Positions 36,649 to 47,505 of a DNA stretch of 64,000 nt are shown here, piece after piece. Source of the stretch: Mycteria americana (Eukaryota; Chordata; Aves; Ciconiiformes; Ciconiidae); contig NC_134367.1 in NCBI RefSeq assembly GCF_035582795.1, positions 64,501-128,500 of the forward strand, written 5' to 3'. The notes under the pieces are model-generated. The model was not told where the DNA came from. It did not search any database and was given only the letters and a program-made list of their open reading frames with translations. Made by a program: the position numbers and the translations under genes. Numbering within the stretch: the stretch's first letter is position 1; each line of letters opens with the position of its first letter.

Positions 36649-37323
36649 CTAGTTTAAAGCTCTGTCAATGAGCCCTGCAAGTTCCTGAGCAAAGATTCTC
36701 TTTCCCCTTTGAGAAAGATGAATCCCATCAGATGCCAGCAAACCCGGTGCGGCGTAGGCCATCCCGTTGTCAAAAAAACCAAATCCGTGGCGATGACACC
36801 AGCCACGGAGCCATGCATTAATAGATTGGGCATCTCTGTTCCTTCTGGTGTCACTGCCCACCACTGGAAGGAGAGAGGAGAAAATAACCTGCGCTCCTGA
36901 GTTTCTTACTAGCCGTCCCAAGGCCCTCAAGTCTCTTTTGATCACCCTAGGACTTCGCGTTGCAGCCTCATCGCCCCCCACATGGAAGAGCAGTAGGGGG
37001 TAATAGTCCGAGGGCCGTACCAGACTAGGGAGTACCCTCGTGACATCCTTCACGCGGGCTCCAGGGAGGCAGCAGACTTCCCTAAGAGGAGGGTCTGGCC
37101 GGCATATCGGACCCTCGGTTCCCTTCAGAAAGGAGTCACCCACAACTATAACCCTTCTTTTCTTCCTTGTGGAGGTGGTGGTAAGACGAGACGTACGTTC
37201 TTCTGACCTGGGCGACACCTCTGGTGTAGATAGACTGTCGTCCCCATCCTCCACTGACTGTCCTTCCACCTCCAGGGCCTCGTACCTGTTGTGTAGAGGC
37301 ACCTGGGGGGGCGAGGCGGGCAA
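36649..37323 (-). pseudogene. CR1 ORF1, SGNH/GDSL-type esterase domain
   Basis: 224 codons. RRVIVVGDSFLKGTEG carries the GDS nucleophile block, FHVGGDEA sits where block III is expected, and SDGIHLSQRG gives the DxxH catalytic pair. CR1 ORF1 proteins are known to carry such a domain, thought to aid membrane or lipid contact of the RNP. It ends just upstream of ORF2. A frame change separates it from the N-terminal ORF1 piece. Confidence 0.88.
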
Positions 37324-37393
37324 GGAGGGCCTTCGCCTGCCGCCACGAGCGCGGACTCGCCTCCATTCACTCTCCTCCTCTGAGCTGCTGCCT

Positions 37394-37810
37394 TCAGCCC
37401 GGCGGGGGAGGGACAGAGGATCCCCTTGATCGTGGGTTCTTACTGGCGGCTGCTGCTGCTCCTGTTTCCCGTCTCAGGGGGGGCAGAGCCTGGCACCACC
37501 AGTCGATCTCCTTTTCAGCCTCCCTGATGCTCCTTAACCTTTCCACCTCCTCCCGTAGCTCTGCCACCATGCAAAGCAAGTCATCCACCTGGTCGCACCT
37601 CACGCAGCTGTCCACATGGCTGCCATGCGTGAACAGCGAGATGCCCAGGCACTCCCTGCAGCCCGAGACCTGGGTGGCGGCATGTTTTCCCGGCAGCTCC
37701 GTCTGGGTAGCCACATCCACTCTGGCGAGCACAGAGGGCATCGCTTTCTGACGAGTGAGGACCATAGTTGAGTTTCTTCTGGAAGGATGGGGACTACCAA
37801 ATGAACTCAC
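37394..37810 (-). pseudogene. CR1 ORF1, N-terminal cysteine-rich and coiled-coil part
   Basis: 138 codons with a Cys cluster (CRECLG...HVDSCVRCD), then a heptad-like stretch LLCMVAELREEVERLRSIRE expected to form a coiled coil. It matches the layout of CR1 ORF1 upstream of the esterase domain, in a different frame. Confidence 0.75.
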
Positions 37811-37830
37811 TTCTCACAGATCCTCTTGAG

Positions 37831-38300
37831 CTAGTAGGTGCCTTCGCCTTCCCTACTTGCCCTGCCTGCGCGAACTGCCGCGCAAACTGCCGCCCCTTGC
37901 ACTGGGGCCGTGGCTGCCTTCCTGGCATCTGTGGGTTCCAGAGAGGCCCCGCACAGCAGACGATCTGTGCCGAGCCCACAGCCCTGCACCACGCTGGCAC
38001 TCCCACACCATGCTGGCAGCGCCATGCTTGCAGCCCTGCGGCATGCAGCAGCTGCTCACCTTCAGCACCTCCTGCACTTAGCTGCTAATGTCAGTCATGG
38101 TCTTCAGCACCAACTGGCTGCACAGCCTCTGGGGAGGAAGAGTTGGGCTGGAGCACCCATGGGCCTTGTCAGAGCACCCAGTCCACACTGCCTGAGGGGA
38201 GGGGTGCGCTGGGCTGGTGGGGCCCTTTCCCCACCCCAGAGCAGGGCTGGCCATCCCTGCAGACCTATGTGTGGGCCAGACATTGTGGCGGGGTATAGCC
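37831..38300. other. GC-rich stretch, possibly CR1 5' UTR
   Basis: GC-rich sequence continues past the CR1 ORF1 start, with frequent GCA/CTG trinucleotides. CR1 5' UTRs are GC-rich, so part of this may belong to the element; no border could be fixed. Confidence 0.35.
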
Positions 38301-38316
38301 CTCACACATGCAGGCT

Positions 38317-38352
38317 TATCCCTTATACTATCCCTTATACTATCCCTTATAC
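38317..38352. repeat. Three copies of a 12-bp tandem repeat
   Basis: The unit TATCCCTTATAC occurs three times without change. Confidence 0.95.
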
Positions 38353-38404
38353 CAGTTCTTAATCCTAATAACTATTCTTGTCCTACATCCTGTCACCTCC
38401 AGTA

Positions 38405-38665
38405 CACTGTTTAGAAAAACATGACTGAAGTCCAGGTAGATGAGATTTAATGGATTTAATTCACTTGGAAAAAAATATTTTATCTTATCAAAGAGAGATA
38501 GCATATTAGTCTGGCATGATCACCCTTTGAAAAGGCTGTGTTGGCATTTTCTTAACGTGTATTCACATTTCCTTCAAAATTGTTCTAACGTCTCTCATGC
38601 TGCTGAAGCAAGACTGACATTTTCTAAACATCTGCTCTTGCCAGAGTAAGGTAAACCACATTGAT
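38405..38665 (-). mobile_element. Ancient L3/CR1 RT relic
   Basis: The stretch with CTGAAGTCCAGGTAGATGAG and later TCTGGCATGATCACC and GGCTGTGTTGGC follows the antisense order of the DFSKAF to GF-x-GRS region of old L3 elements. It is short and decayed. Confidence 0.5.
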
Positions 38666-39091
38666 CTGAGGAAACTTCATACTCTGAACTTAGTAAGCAA
38701 CAAAAACCCAAGCACTCAGTCCAACTTCTTTATATGAATGGAATAATCACCTCAGTTACTGGAATCTCCAAACTTGTCTTGTGTTAATGATACCACCATG
38801 AATTAATCTCTAATGCTGACTTAGTGAAGTTCATTGAGCTAGGAGAAAGCCAAATGCTTACTGACTCTCAGGTTTGAGTCTGCTTTGAAAAAAACACTTT
38901 AAGAAGAACTAAATTTGTTCTAACAATGCAAAAGGCTTACAGTTTTGTGACCACAAATTGTAAAGAGATACATAAGCATAGCATAAAAATAAATGCACTC
39001 ATGATTTAAATATATAGACTTCATTCTCTGTTTCTTTAGCTGTTACTTTAAGGACTACATATGGATCTCAGCAATAGGCAAGTGAGAGTCA
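38666..39091. other. AT-rich intergenic sequence; nothing recognised
   Basis: No open frame, repeat or RNA gene could be supported. Confidence 0.4.
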
Positions 39092-39685
39092 CTGAATCAC
39101 AGAATCATATAGGTTGGAAAAGACCTTTAAGATCATCAAGTCCAACTGTAAACCTAACACTACCAAGACCACCACTACACCATGTCCATAAGCACCTCAT
39201 CCAAACGTCTTTTAAATACCCCCAGGGATGGTGACTCAACCACTTCCCTGGGCAGCCTGTTCCAATGCTTGATAACCCTTTCAGTGAATTAAAATTTCCT
39301 AATATCCAGTCTAAACCTCCCCTGGTGCAACTTGAGGCCATTTCGTCTCATCCTATCACTTGTTACATGGGAGAAGAGACTGACCCCCACCTCTCTACAA
39401 CCTCCTTTCAGGCAGTTGTAGAGTGATAAGGTCTCCCCTCAGCCTCCTTTTCTCCAGGCTGAATAACCCCAGTTCCCTCAGCCGCTCCTCATAAGACTTC
39501 TGCTCTAGACTCTTCACCAGCTTCATTGCCCTTCTTTGGACACACTCCGGCACCTCAATGTCTCTCCTGTAGTGAGGGGCCCAAAAGTGAACACAGTATT
39601 GGAGGTGTGGCCTCACTAGTGCCAAGTACAGGGGGACGATCACTTGCCTAGTCCTGCTGGCCACGCTATTTTTGATACAATTCAA
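39092..39685 (-). mobile_element. CR1 3' end, 5'-truncated
   Basis: It starts TGAATCACAGAATCATATAGG and contains the GGAAAAGACCTTTAAGATCA block. The antisense frame 39685-39395 gives [20 protein letters not shown] and [20 protein letters not shown]. It ends at TTTTTGATACAA beside a TATATATA patch. Confidence 0.92.
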
Positions 39686-39689
39686 TATA

Positions 39690-42611
39690 TATATATTGGA
39701 GTCAATTCAGTATATACCCCTCTACAGAGATGCAGTATTCTGTAATGCCCTATCTCATGTTTTATTTACACTGCAGAGACATACAAGATTAAAAGATAGT
39801 TGTCTTGGTACATGGGTGTTTTAATTCCTATCCATTTTTTGATGGTCAGACAATAAAAACCTATTTGATAATTTAATTTGAATATGTTGCCATTGGCACT
39901 GAGGTTTCATGTGCCAGCTGGTGAATATCTTCTCTCATTTTCTTCCTCCCCTTCCCCCTCTGCCTCCCTGCCCCCGCAAACACCAAGCTGCATTATGCCC
40001 CTTCAGTTTTGCTTCTTCAGCTATGGTCATTGTTCCCACTGTACAGCCTGCTGAGTCTCTATTTTTTGCATCAATCTCATTGTGCGTCTCTTTTCTGAAC
40101 TGTGAAACTTAATCAAAATACATGTGATACAGGAAGGTATGCCTGAGCCTGCAGACAGCCTGAGGCAGCATCTAAAAAAGGAGTGCTCCTCCCTTCCACG
40201 TGGCTGTATGTTGTTAGTGTTATTTGTATGTGAGTTTTAGCCACTGTAACAATTGAAGTATCTGCCCCAGCCTCCTGGTGGGTTCAAATCTCAGCATCTT
40301 GCAACACAGCTAAGATTGCAGGCACAGGTTATAAACAAGTTTCTATATGCTAATCTAGAGTAGGATATTCACTGAAGCAGCTATGCCAAGACTAGCAGCT
40401 CCTGGTGGGCAGCTGTAGGAAGCGTGAAGAGGTGTCTGACAGTTGCAGGCCCATGGATTGGGAGAGCCTGAATGGAGAACCTAGGCACTAGCCTGCAAAG
40501 ATGGAGTGAAAAGGAAGGGAGAGCAGGCAGAAATGGGACAGACAACTCCACTTCCTTCCTTGTGCCCAGCGGGTAACAACCATGCTTTCCAACTGCGTAC
40601 AGCAACGGGAAAGTGACTGCCCCAGTTGCTTGTACATATCATGGGATAGAAGCAGGTACGTGAGCAGTTCCTGCAGAGCAGGTGATATGCTGAGAGCCCT
40701 TGAGGGACCTTTTCTAGTGTCTGAGCCCTCAGCTTCCCCCTCTGGCCTCGCCCTGATGCAGCACACTCTCTTGGAGAGGTGAGAGACGGAGTGCAGTGCC
40801 TCCAGTTAGACTAGGACGCTGTGCTGATGGAGCTGTCCCTCATCACTTTCAGCTTGCTGATGCCCAAACTCCCGCTGTGTTGCTCTGGGGCACAAGGGAT
40901 GCTATGGACATTCCTGACAATGGTGGGGGCTGGGTTCCTTGTGCATTAGGACTCCCACCCACAACTCCCTTGGCAAGGCTCTGCTTACAGAGCCCACCTC
41001 CCTTGTTAAAGCTAATTGAGTCCAAACATGAAACACATTTACTGTGACTACAATTTACCATTGGAACCACTGGTGGGGCATAGGGATGTTCTGTCTCTGG
41101 CAGTATTTATGGCAAGTTCAGAGAGACCTTTTCTCTGAACTGGGATGACTGTACTTAAGTTCTTATGAACTCAAGGTAATGATCTCAGCTGAGGGTCACA
41201 ACTACCAGACATAATAATCTTTTGGGGGCTATAACACATGAATCTGTGCTTTAAGCATTGCTCAGACACTGAGGCGCAGGGAGGACACATCTTGGCAACA
41301 TCTGCAGCTTCTCAGAAGGATCCCATCTGCCTCAGGTAGAAAAGGGTGTCAATGCCAGGGGAAGAGTGGCTGGCAAGGCCAGTTTGGCATGGAGCTGCAG
41401 CAAGTGGCAAAGATCTCCTGGATGCTCCTGGCACTGCACATTCCAGTTCTGCCTCCCTCCATCCCTCCCCAGGTGAAGCACATTGACCCACAACACGCTG
41501 GGGTCCTCACCTCTCACCTGCCAGGATCCAGTGTCTCAATGACATGCCTGTATTTCTTCGTCCCTTGCATGGTCCAGGCCCCAAAAAGGGCACAGCAGCT
41601 CAGGCAGAGTCTGCAGGGCCCAGAGCCAGGTACTGCTGCAGCTTGGCTGGGTCCAGGTCCAACAGGGCTGGGCACTTGGGCTCCACCACTCACTGCAGCT
41701 TACTTCATCCTACCTTTGACAGCCCTTCACTGTAATCATTAATCCAGACAGTTAAATATCAAGCTGTTGCTCTCTCCCTGTGTCCGGCTGCCACACTGAG
41801 CACTGAGCTGCCCCAGCTTATCTGCCCAGGTCTCCAGCCAGTGGCCGGGCCTCCCAGTCCCAGCAGGATGAGGTCACTGCCTACGTCATTCCTGCTGCAC
41901 GAGGACAAGCAGCCAAGGCAACCAGTGAGTACTGCGCAGCCGCGTATCACAGCAGGAACGTGCTGGCCTCTGAGCAGGGACAATGTGAGGGACTGGATGG
42001 GCAGAAGCCTTGCCAAACCCTGCTGGTGCTGGCCCCAGCTGGGGGCCTTGCTCTCCACAGCAAAGCTGGAAGACTCTGCACAGCCACAGAAATCTGCAAA
42101 ATACCCCTGCACTCTCCTGAGCCCCTCTCCTGCTGGGAAGAAAGACATAAACAAGTGCAGCAGGAGACCTGAGGGCTCTGCATGCAAGTTTGGCAGGGAG
42201 GAGACATGGCATGATTTGATGCCATGCTTGAGTACACTGGTAGAAAAGAGATATTTTGTACAAAGAGGGTGCACACAGTGGAGAAATGCATTTGAGCAAT
42301 GTCCATCACAGGGTTGAGCTGGAAAACACAAAGCCAAATGAAGGCTGGTGGTTGGGGCCATCCCAAGGCTAGAGGGGCATGTCTTCACACCCAGACTAGA
42401 ACTCTTCGGAGTTCAGTCCTCCAGCCTCTCTGTTATCTGTCTCAGTGCCAGCACCCCAGTGAAGACAGGCACAGAACATGGAAGCAGTATGGCTACCTGC
42501 AGTTCTGTTCTGAGCGGGTTGGTGTGATACTCCATCTCTCCTTGCTAAGGTGCCAGTCTTCCATGCAGGACCAAAAGGTCAGGGAAGGCTGCTCAAGGAG
42601 GTGATGCAGAG
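39690..42611. other. Intergenic; no gene recognised
   Basis: Open frames such as 41841-42317 and 41759-42388 overlap on opposite strands and show no domain or codon pattern of real genes. I saw no tRNA, snRNA or CR1 end in this stretch. Confidence 0.4.
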
Positions 42612-43204
42612 GGGACTGGTGATACCTGAGGACAGGAGCATTCTAGCCCTTTCTGTCCCCCATCCTCAAGCTTTGCAACTTGGTGTGGCAGGTGCACCCA
42701 CCCTGATAAAAGACCGGGGGCATTAGGACCACTATGTCCTTACTTTTCACACCCTTCCAGACCACACCTTGGGCGAGGAGTAGAAGTTGAGGCCCTCAGC
42801 CGATGAGAATTGACCGCGGGTCAGATTTGACCAGGGTATAAATGGAGCCCCACCAGAGGGCAAGTTGAGTCGGTCCTCCTTGGAGCAGCGGGTCTGCAGT
42901 CGTCGACTCTCTCCTTGAGTCCGGACGCCGCCCAAGGAAACTCCTTGAGGTTGAGAGCCCTCATCTTACAGATTAGTGATTGCATGCATTTTGGATCCTC
43001 ATTTCTGAGGCCAATTGTGCAGTATTAATTCCTTCATACATTATCCTGAACCTGTGGTTTGCTGATGTCGGAGTGCTGAAAAATTTTGATAAGCCTCGTT
43101 TCTAGTTAGTTTTCTGCTAAACAATTTTGGTTCCTATAAAGTTTATTTTGTTTATCACCTGCCTGATTTGACTTTGTGCACACACCTCTGCGACACTCAG
43201 GGAC
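42612..43204 (+). mobile_element. Solo LTR with 5-bp target duplication
   Basis: The element spans 42617-43199 (583 bp), starts TGGTGATACC and ends GCGACACTCA. GGGAC occurs at both flanks (42612-42616 and 43200-43204). A TATAAAT box lies at 42837-42843, followed by a GC-rich segment typical of R, and a TATAAA-type poly(A) hexamer at 43135-43140 with a T/G-rich stretch after it. The order supports + orientation. No retroviral genes flank it. The call rests on structure only; no family is named. Confidence 0.75.
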
Positions 43205-44855
43205 ACAAGGACCAAGCCCTGTGCAGCACTTACTGCTCAGGTTGCAGTTGTGCCTGGCAAATTGCTAAGCCAGGCAGCATGGGAAGGTCTCTGACTTGGC
43301 ATGCACCACCAAGCAACTGACCTCAGCTTGTCCTGGTCCCCAGCAGTTGAGTGAGAAATGTGTCCTGTGCACTCTACTTGAAAGGGTGGGTGAGCCTAAA
43401 AGGAGAAAACTAATTTTCCTGGGGACGAAAAAGGTACAGATATCACAACCATAAAAGAAAAGCATAAAGAAAGAAAAGACAAACTTAAAATGTACCCAAG
43501 CTTGAGCTCTTCAAGCTGCCATTAGATCTTCTCAGAGGCTGGTCATTCATGCCAGGAGAGGCACAGATGCCAGGAGCCCTACTGCCAGGAGTTGCTCTCC
43601 CCTGCTTCTGGTGCCCCCCGGTCTCTATCGTGGGAAGCTGCAAGAACATCCCTGCACTTACATGCCTTGTGCATGTAAATGAATGTCTCCCTAAGTCCCG
43701 CTGCAGCCTCTCCCCCACTTCTTTCATACTAAGTAATTCTAGAAAGCTTCCTGTGTCAGGAACCCTGAGCAGTTCTTGTCATTTGTGATCATGTAAATAA
43801 AGTTTTACTGATTTTTTTTTTTTTTCCTGGAGCCTGGAAACCTTGAGAAAGGCTTTTGCTGTGTTGACATTGCCTGCAAGGCTCCTGTCTAGGCGTTCAT
43901 CCAGATTGCATCTCTCTGATGGCCCCACTTTCAGACACTGTGGATTGTATTAGGAACTATTTTAAAGATTTGCAACATGCCTGTTATATAAATACCATCT
44001 ACACAGCTGTATGTCACGCTCACAGTTCAGTTCTTAATACAGAGGGACTGTGATTTGGGTGCCTGCCTTCCTCCTCACCATTCACTGGTTTATAGGTTTC
44101 AGAGTGAGAGGGGAAGGTTTGGTTTCTGCCAGGATTTGCAGGTAGAAGGGCCATGGGACTGGTCTGGTTTGCTTACTTTGAATCCCAGTCAATCAGTGAA
44201 GTCCATCAGCCCAGCCTGAAATAATGGCAAGTCATGCAGGTGAGATGTGGCTTTGGCAAGCCAAAATGAGTTGTAAATAGCTGAAGGCATCAGGCTTTTT
44301 TTTTTTTTTTTTTTTTTTTACAGCAAAAGAAATGGGGGCACCTTGGAAATCACCTGGCAGCATGCAGCATCCTGGGAAACACATAGGCCTGGGAGGCCTG
44401 CATGAGGCAGTCCAAGGGGTCTGGAAAGGGTGGCTGGAAACACTGTTATGGATGTCCCTACGCTGCAACTTGCAGGAAGAGGGATGTGCAGGCAGGAGGA
44501 GATCTTGCTGCCTCTGCCCCAATCCATGTCCGCTGCCATGGGCAGCTGCAGGGCAGCAGGTACTGGATGCCAGGGCAGAGCCTTCGCCAGACCAAGACCT
44601 TGTGCACCGCACAGAGACCTGAGCACTGCGCTTCTGTGCAGGAACAGCTTCCCCAGCCACGAGGGCTGCCAGCCTTCAGCCACCTGCCAGATGCAGGTTC
44701 ACATTTACCCGCTTTTTGCATTAATTTGCAGGTCTCTGACAGGGCCTGAGCCGTGACCTGGCAGATCCCATGTCAGGGACCCAGGAGCTGTGCATGCAGA
44801 GACCACTGCTGCGGGTGCCAGGCAGTGTGTTGGTGAAAATCAGGGTCAGCTACAT
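43205..44855. other. Intergenic with a T24 run; no gene recognised
   Basis: A run of 24 T lies at 44296-44319 and could be the A-tail of a retroposed sequence in reverse, but no parent was recognised. AATAAA at 43796 is followed by a T-run. Confidence 0.45.
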
Positions 44856-45465
44856 GAATCATAGAATATCTCGGGTTGGAAGGGACTCATAAGGATCATT
44901 GAGTCCAACTCCCTGCTCCTTGCAGGACTACCTAAAACTAAGCCATATGACTAAGGGCATCGTCCAGACACTCCTTGAACTCTGACAGGCTTGGTGCCGT
45001 GACCACTTCCCTGGGGAGCCTGTTCCAGTGACTGACCACCCACTCAGTGAAGAACCTTTTCCTAATGTCCAGTCTCAACTTCCCCTGATGCAACTTCATT
45101 CCATTTCCTCGTGTCCTATCACTGGTCACCAGAGAGAGGAGATCAGCACCTCCCCCTCCACTGCCCGCCTTGAGGAAGTTGTAGACTTCAATGAGGTCAC
45201 CCATCAGTGATGAGGTCACCCCTCAGCCTTCTCCAAGCTGACCAAACCAAGTGACCTTAGCCACTCCTCATAAGTCTTGCCCTCAACACCCTTCACCATC
45301 TTGGTCGCCCTGCCCTGAACACACTCTAAGACTTTGATGTCCTTCGTATGTTGAGGGCAGCACACAAAACTGCACACAGTGCTTGAGGTGGGGCCACACC
45401 AATGCAGTGCAGACTGGGACAATCACCTCCCTTGACCAGCTGGCTATGCTGTGCTTGATGAAAAA
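44856..45465 (-). mobile_element. CR1 3' end of a different subfamily
   Basis: It starts ATCATAGAATATCTCGGG and has GGTTGGAAGGGACTCATAAG with CTCCTTGCAGGACTACC, distinct from the other copies. Antisense frames 45219-44938 (NGMKLHQGKLRLDIRKRF) and 45422-45216 give the ORF2 C terminus. Confidence 0.88.
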
Positions 45466-47405
45466 GATGGGAAATCACATCATTTTAAAGAAAAACCATT
45501 TTCTTTCATGTCCACTATTTTTTGAATGTGTGTTTTCCATATTGCCATTACAGATGCAACTATAAACTTCACTGCGTTATTTAAGATGATACTTATTAAC
45601 AGTTTTAACACAAAGATACATTATCACATTCAATTGGGCATTGATTCAAAGAACACTTCACATGTACAGTTTCAAATAATTTTAAATTTAAGTTTACCTG
45701 TTATGGGATGACTAGTTAGATTTCTGCAACTGGCCTACAAATATTCTTTCTACAGCTGCATTTGAGGCAGCATTAGACAAGATATATTACATAAAATTTA
45801 GAATTTGAGAAAATTAATATTCTAAGATACAGTGGGATCTAATGCTTTTATAAAAGTCTCCCAAAGCATGCACCAGCACTGAACTTACTAATTTGTTATA
45901 CGTTATTCTTCATGCAGATAATTTGTATCCTCACCAGCTTTTGTCAGCTTCATTCTTCCAGTGATATTTATGATCTCTTTAAAAGTAAATATTTTTCTTG
46001 AGATCATTTGCCTGAATCTGGATGTGGTAATTTTTTTTCATTAAATCAAAGATTTGGGAGATGATGTATGCTAATGAATTAAATCTCTGGGTTTTTTTCT
46101 GCTTTGCCATTGTGTTTTGAGATAGAGAAAGGTTTGCAATGAAAGAGTTTGTCACTGATTCCCTGTTATAACTTAGCTTTCAATGAAGGCATTACATCAT
46201 ACATTTCATCACATACATGACTGAATTGTTCTCATTTTAAGACTTAATTATTAAAAAAAATGTGTATTTTAAAAGGCACTTGATAGACATTAAAAGTGTT
46301 TGGTCATCTGTCTTTGTAGTCTTCAAGAACTTAAAACTGCAATGGAATAATCCTCTCTTATTTTATAACAATACTTTCTAGAAGCAGAGAAGTGTTTTAA
46401 AATGCATTTGACTGCAGATATAATTTGCATGTAAGTACTTATATTTGCATTTTCATTAGATGTCTTCTATAATTCTGAAACTCTTTTAGTAAAGGATCTT
46501 CATGATTTACCTAGAGGAGATACTGTTTCATGATGCAGTATATAAATGGGGCAACGTTGCAACCAGGTTTCCAGACTTCTATAGCCAAAGGGCAAGAGTC
46601 AAGAGGGGCCAGGCAAGCCTTCCTGTGAGCTAGGTATGCCATTGAGACAGGCTAGGTAAAAGATGCTCAGGAGGTGCTGCTCAAATGCCCCTGTCTGCAC
46701 CTCATATTGCCAGGGTCACCAAGGCAAACCTTCCCCACAGTGACCATTTTCTGTGCTGCACTGCAGAGATGGAGAATCTGCACAGCCCTGGTTAGATGGC
46801 TTCCTTGCCTCTGGAGGGCAAGCCACAGAAAAGTTCACTGCTGCGGTACCAGTCCTCTTGTGCACAACAAGGTGGGCTTTGTAGTAAAAACAAGCTGGGG
46901 GTTTGTTGGTTTTCCTTTTTTTTTCCAAAGTTTTAGTTAAATATCTGACAAGAAGTTACAAGTAAAATGCAGTGACTTGACAGGACAGTTTCTGGTACAT
47001 GCCACCTGCAGTACGTTGTCTGAAATATGTACATTTGGACACTGTCAAGACAGGCTTTCTGAAGATGCTGCAGCCCCTGAGGACATCGTGGATGACAATT
47101 TCTTGGGCTTCACTTCTAAATTATGTTCAACAAGCTTCATGATACGATTCTTGGTAAGAATATGGAAGATTTATATGGGAAATTATTATCACTGATATGC
47201 TAATATTAATACCAATGCTGATAATTTCCTGGCTAAAACAATTTTTCTTCTGTCTTCCCTTCACTTCAATGTTTTGTGTTTGTCTCCAACCCACTCCTCC
47301 TGTCCAGACAGGCTAATAAACAGTCTTAAAACTTTCAGATCTACAATAATCAATCTATATGTCACATGTCATAATATGTATTATTAATACAACAGTCTGA
47401 TTTCA
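45466..47405. other. AT-rich intergenic sequence; one exon-like stretch noted
   Basis: No gene was recognised. Bases 47062-47153 form an open stretch ending at a good donor (TTG|GTAAGA) but without a recognised family; see findings. TATATAAAT at 46540 stands alone. Confidence 0.35.
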
Positions 47406-47505
47406 CAGAATCGCAGAATCGTATAGGTTGGAAAAGACCTTTAAGATCATCGAGTCCAACCGTAAACCTAACACTACCAAGATCACCACTACACCATGTC
47501 CCTAC
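47406..47505 (-). mobile_element. CR1 3'-end fragment (about 100 bp)
   Basis: CACAGAATCGCAGAATCGTA followed by the GGTTGGAAAAGACC block and AACCTAACACTACCAAGA. It is the same subfamily as the nested copy at 26390. Confidence 0.92.

Larger units (their letters stand above)
34192..37830 (-). mobile_element. Nearly full-length CR1 LINE with ORF1 and ORF2
   Basis: The 3' end at the left reads TTCACAGAATCACAGAATTG then GTATAGGTTGGAAAAGACC. Reading leftwards it holds ORF1 pieces (37810-37394 and 37323-36649), ORF2 (36592-34658) and the ORF2 C terminus in another frame (34695-34423). It lacks about 200 codons in the RT but is otherwise well preserved. GC-rich sequence up to about 38080 may be its 5' UTR. 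It belongs to the same 3'-end subfamily as the copies at 26390, 39092 and 47406. Confidence 0.94.

Noticed and set aside
36212-37429. Frames on the + strand over the large CR1 (146 and 129 codons)
   Set aside because: They are shadows of CR1 ORF1 and ORF2, which lie on the - strand.
41759-42388. Overlapping frames of 209 and 158 codons on opposite strands
   Set aside because: No domain, no splice context, and mirror-image open frames are typical of chance in GC-rich DNA.
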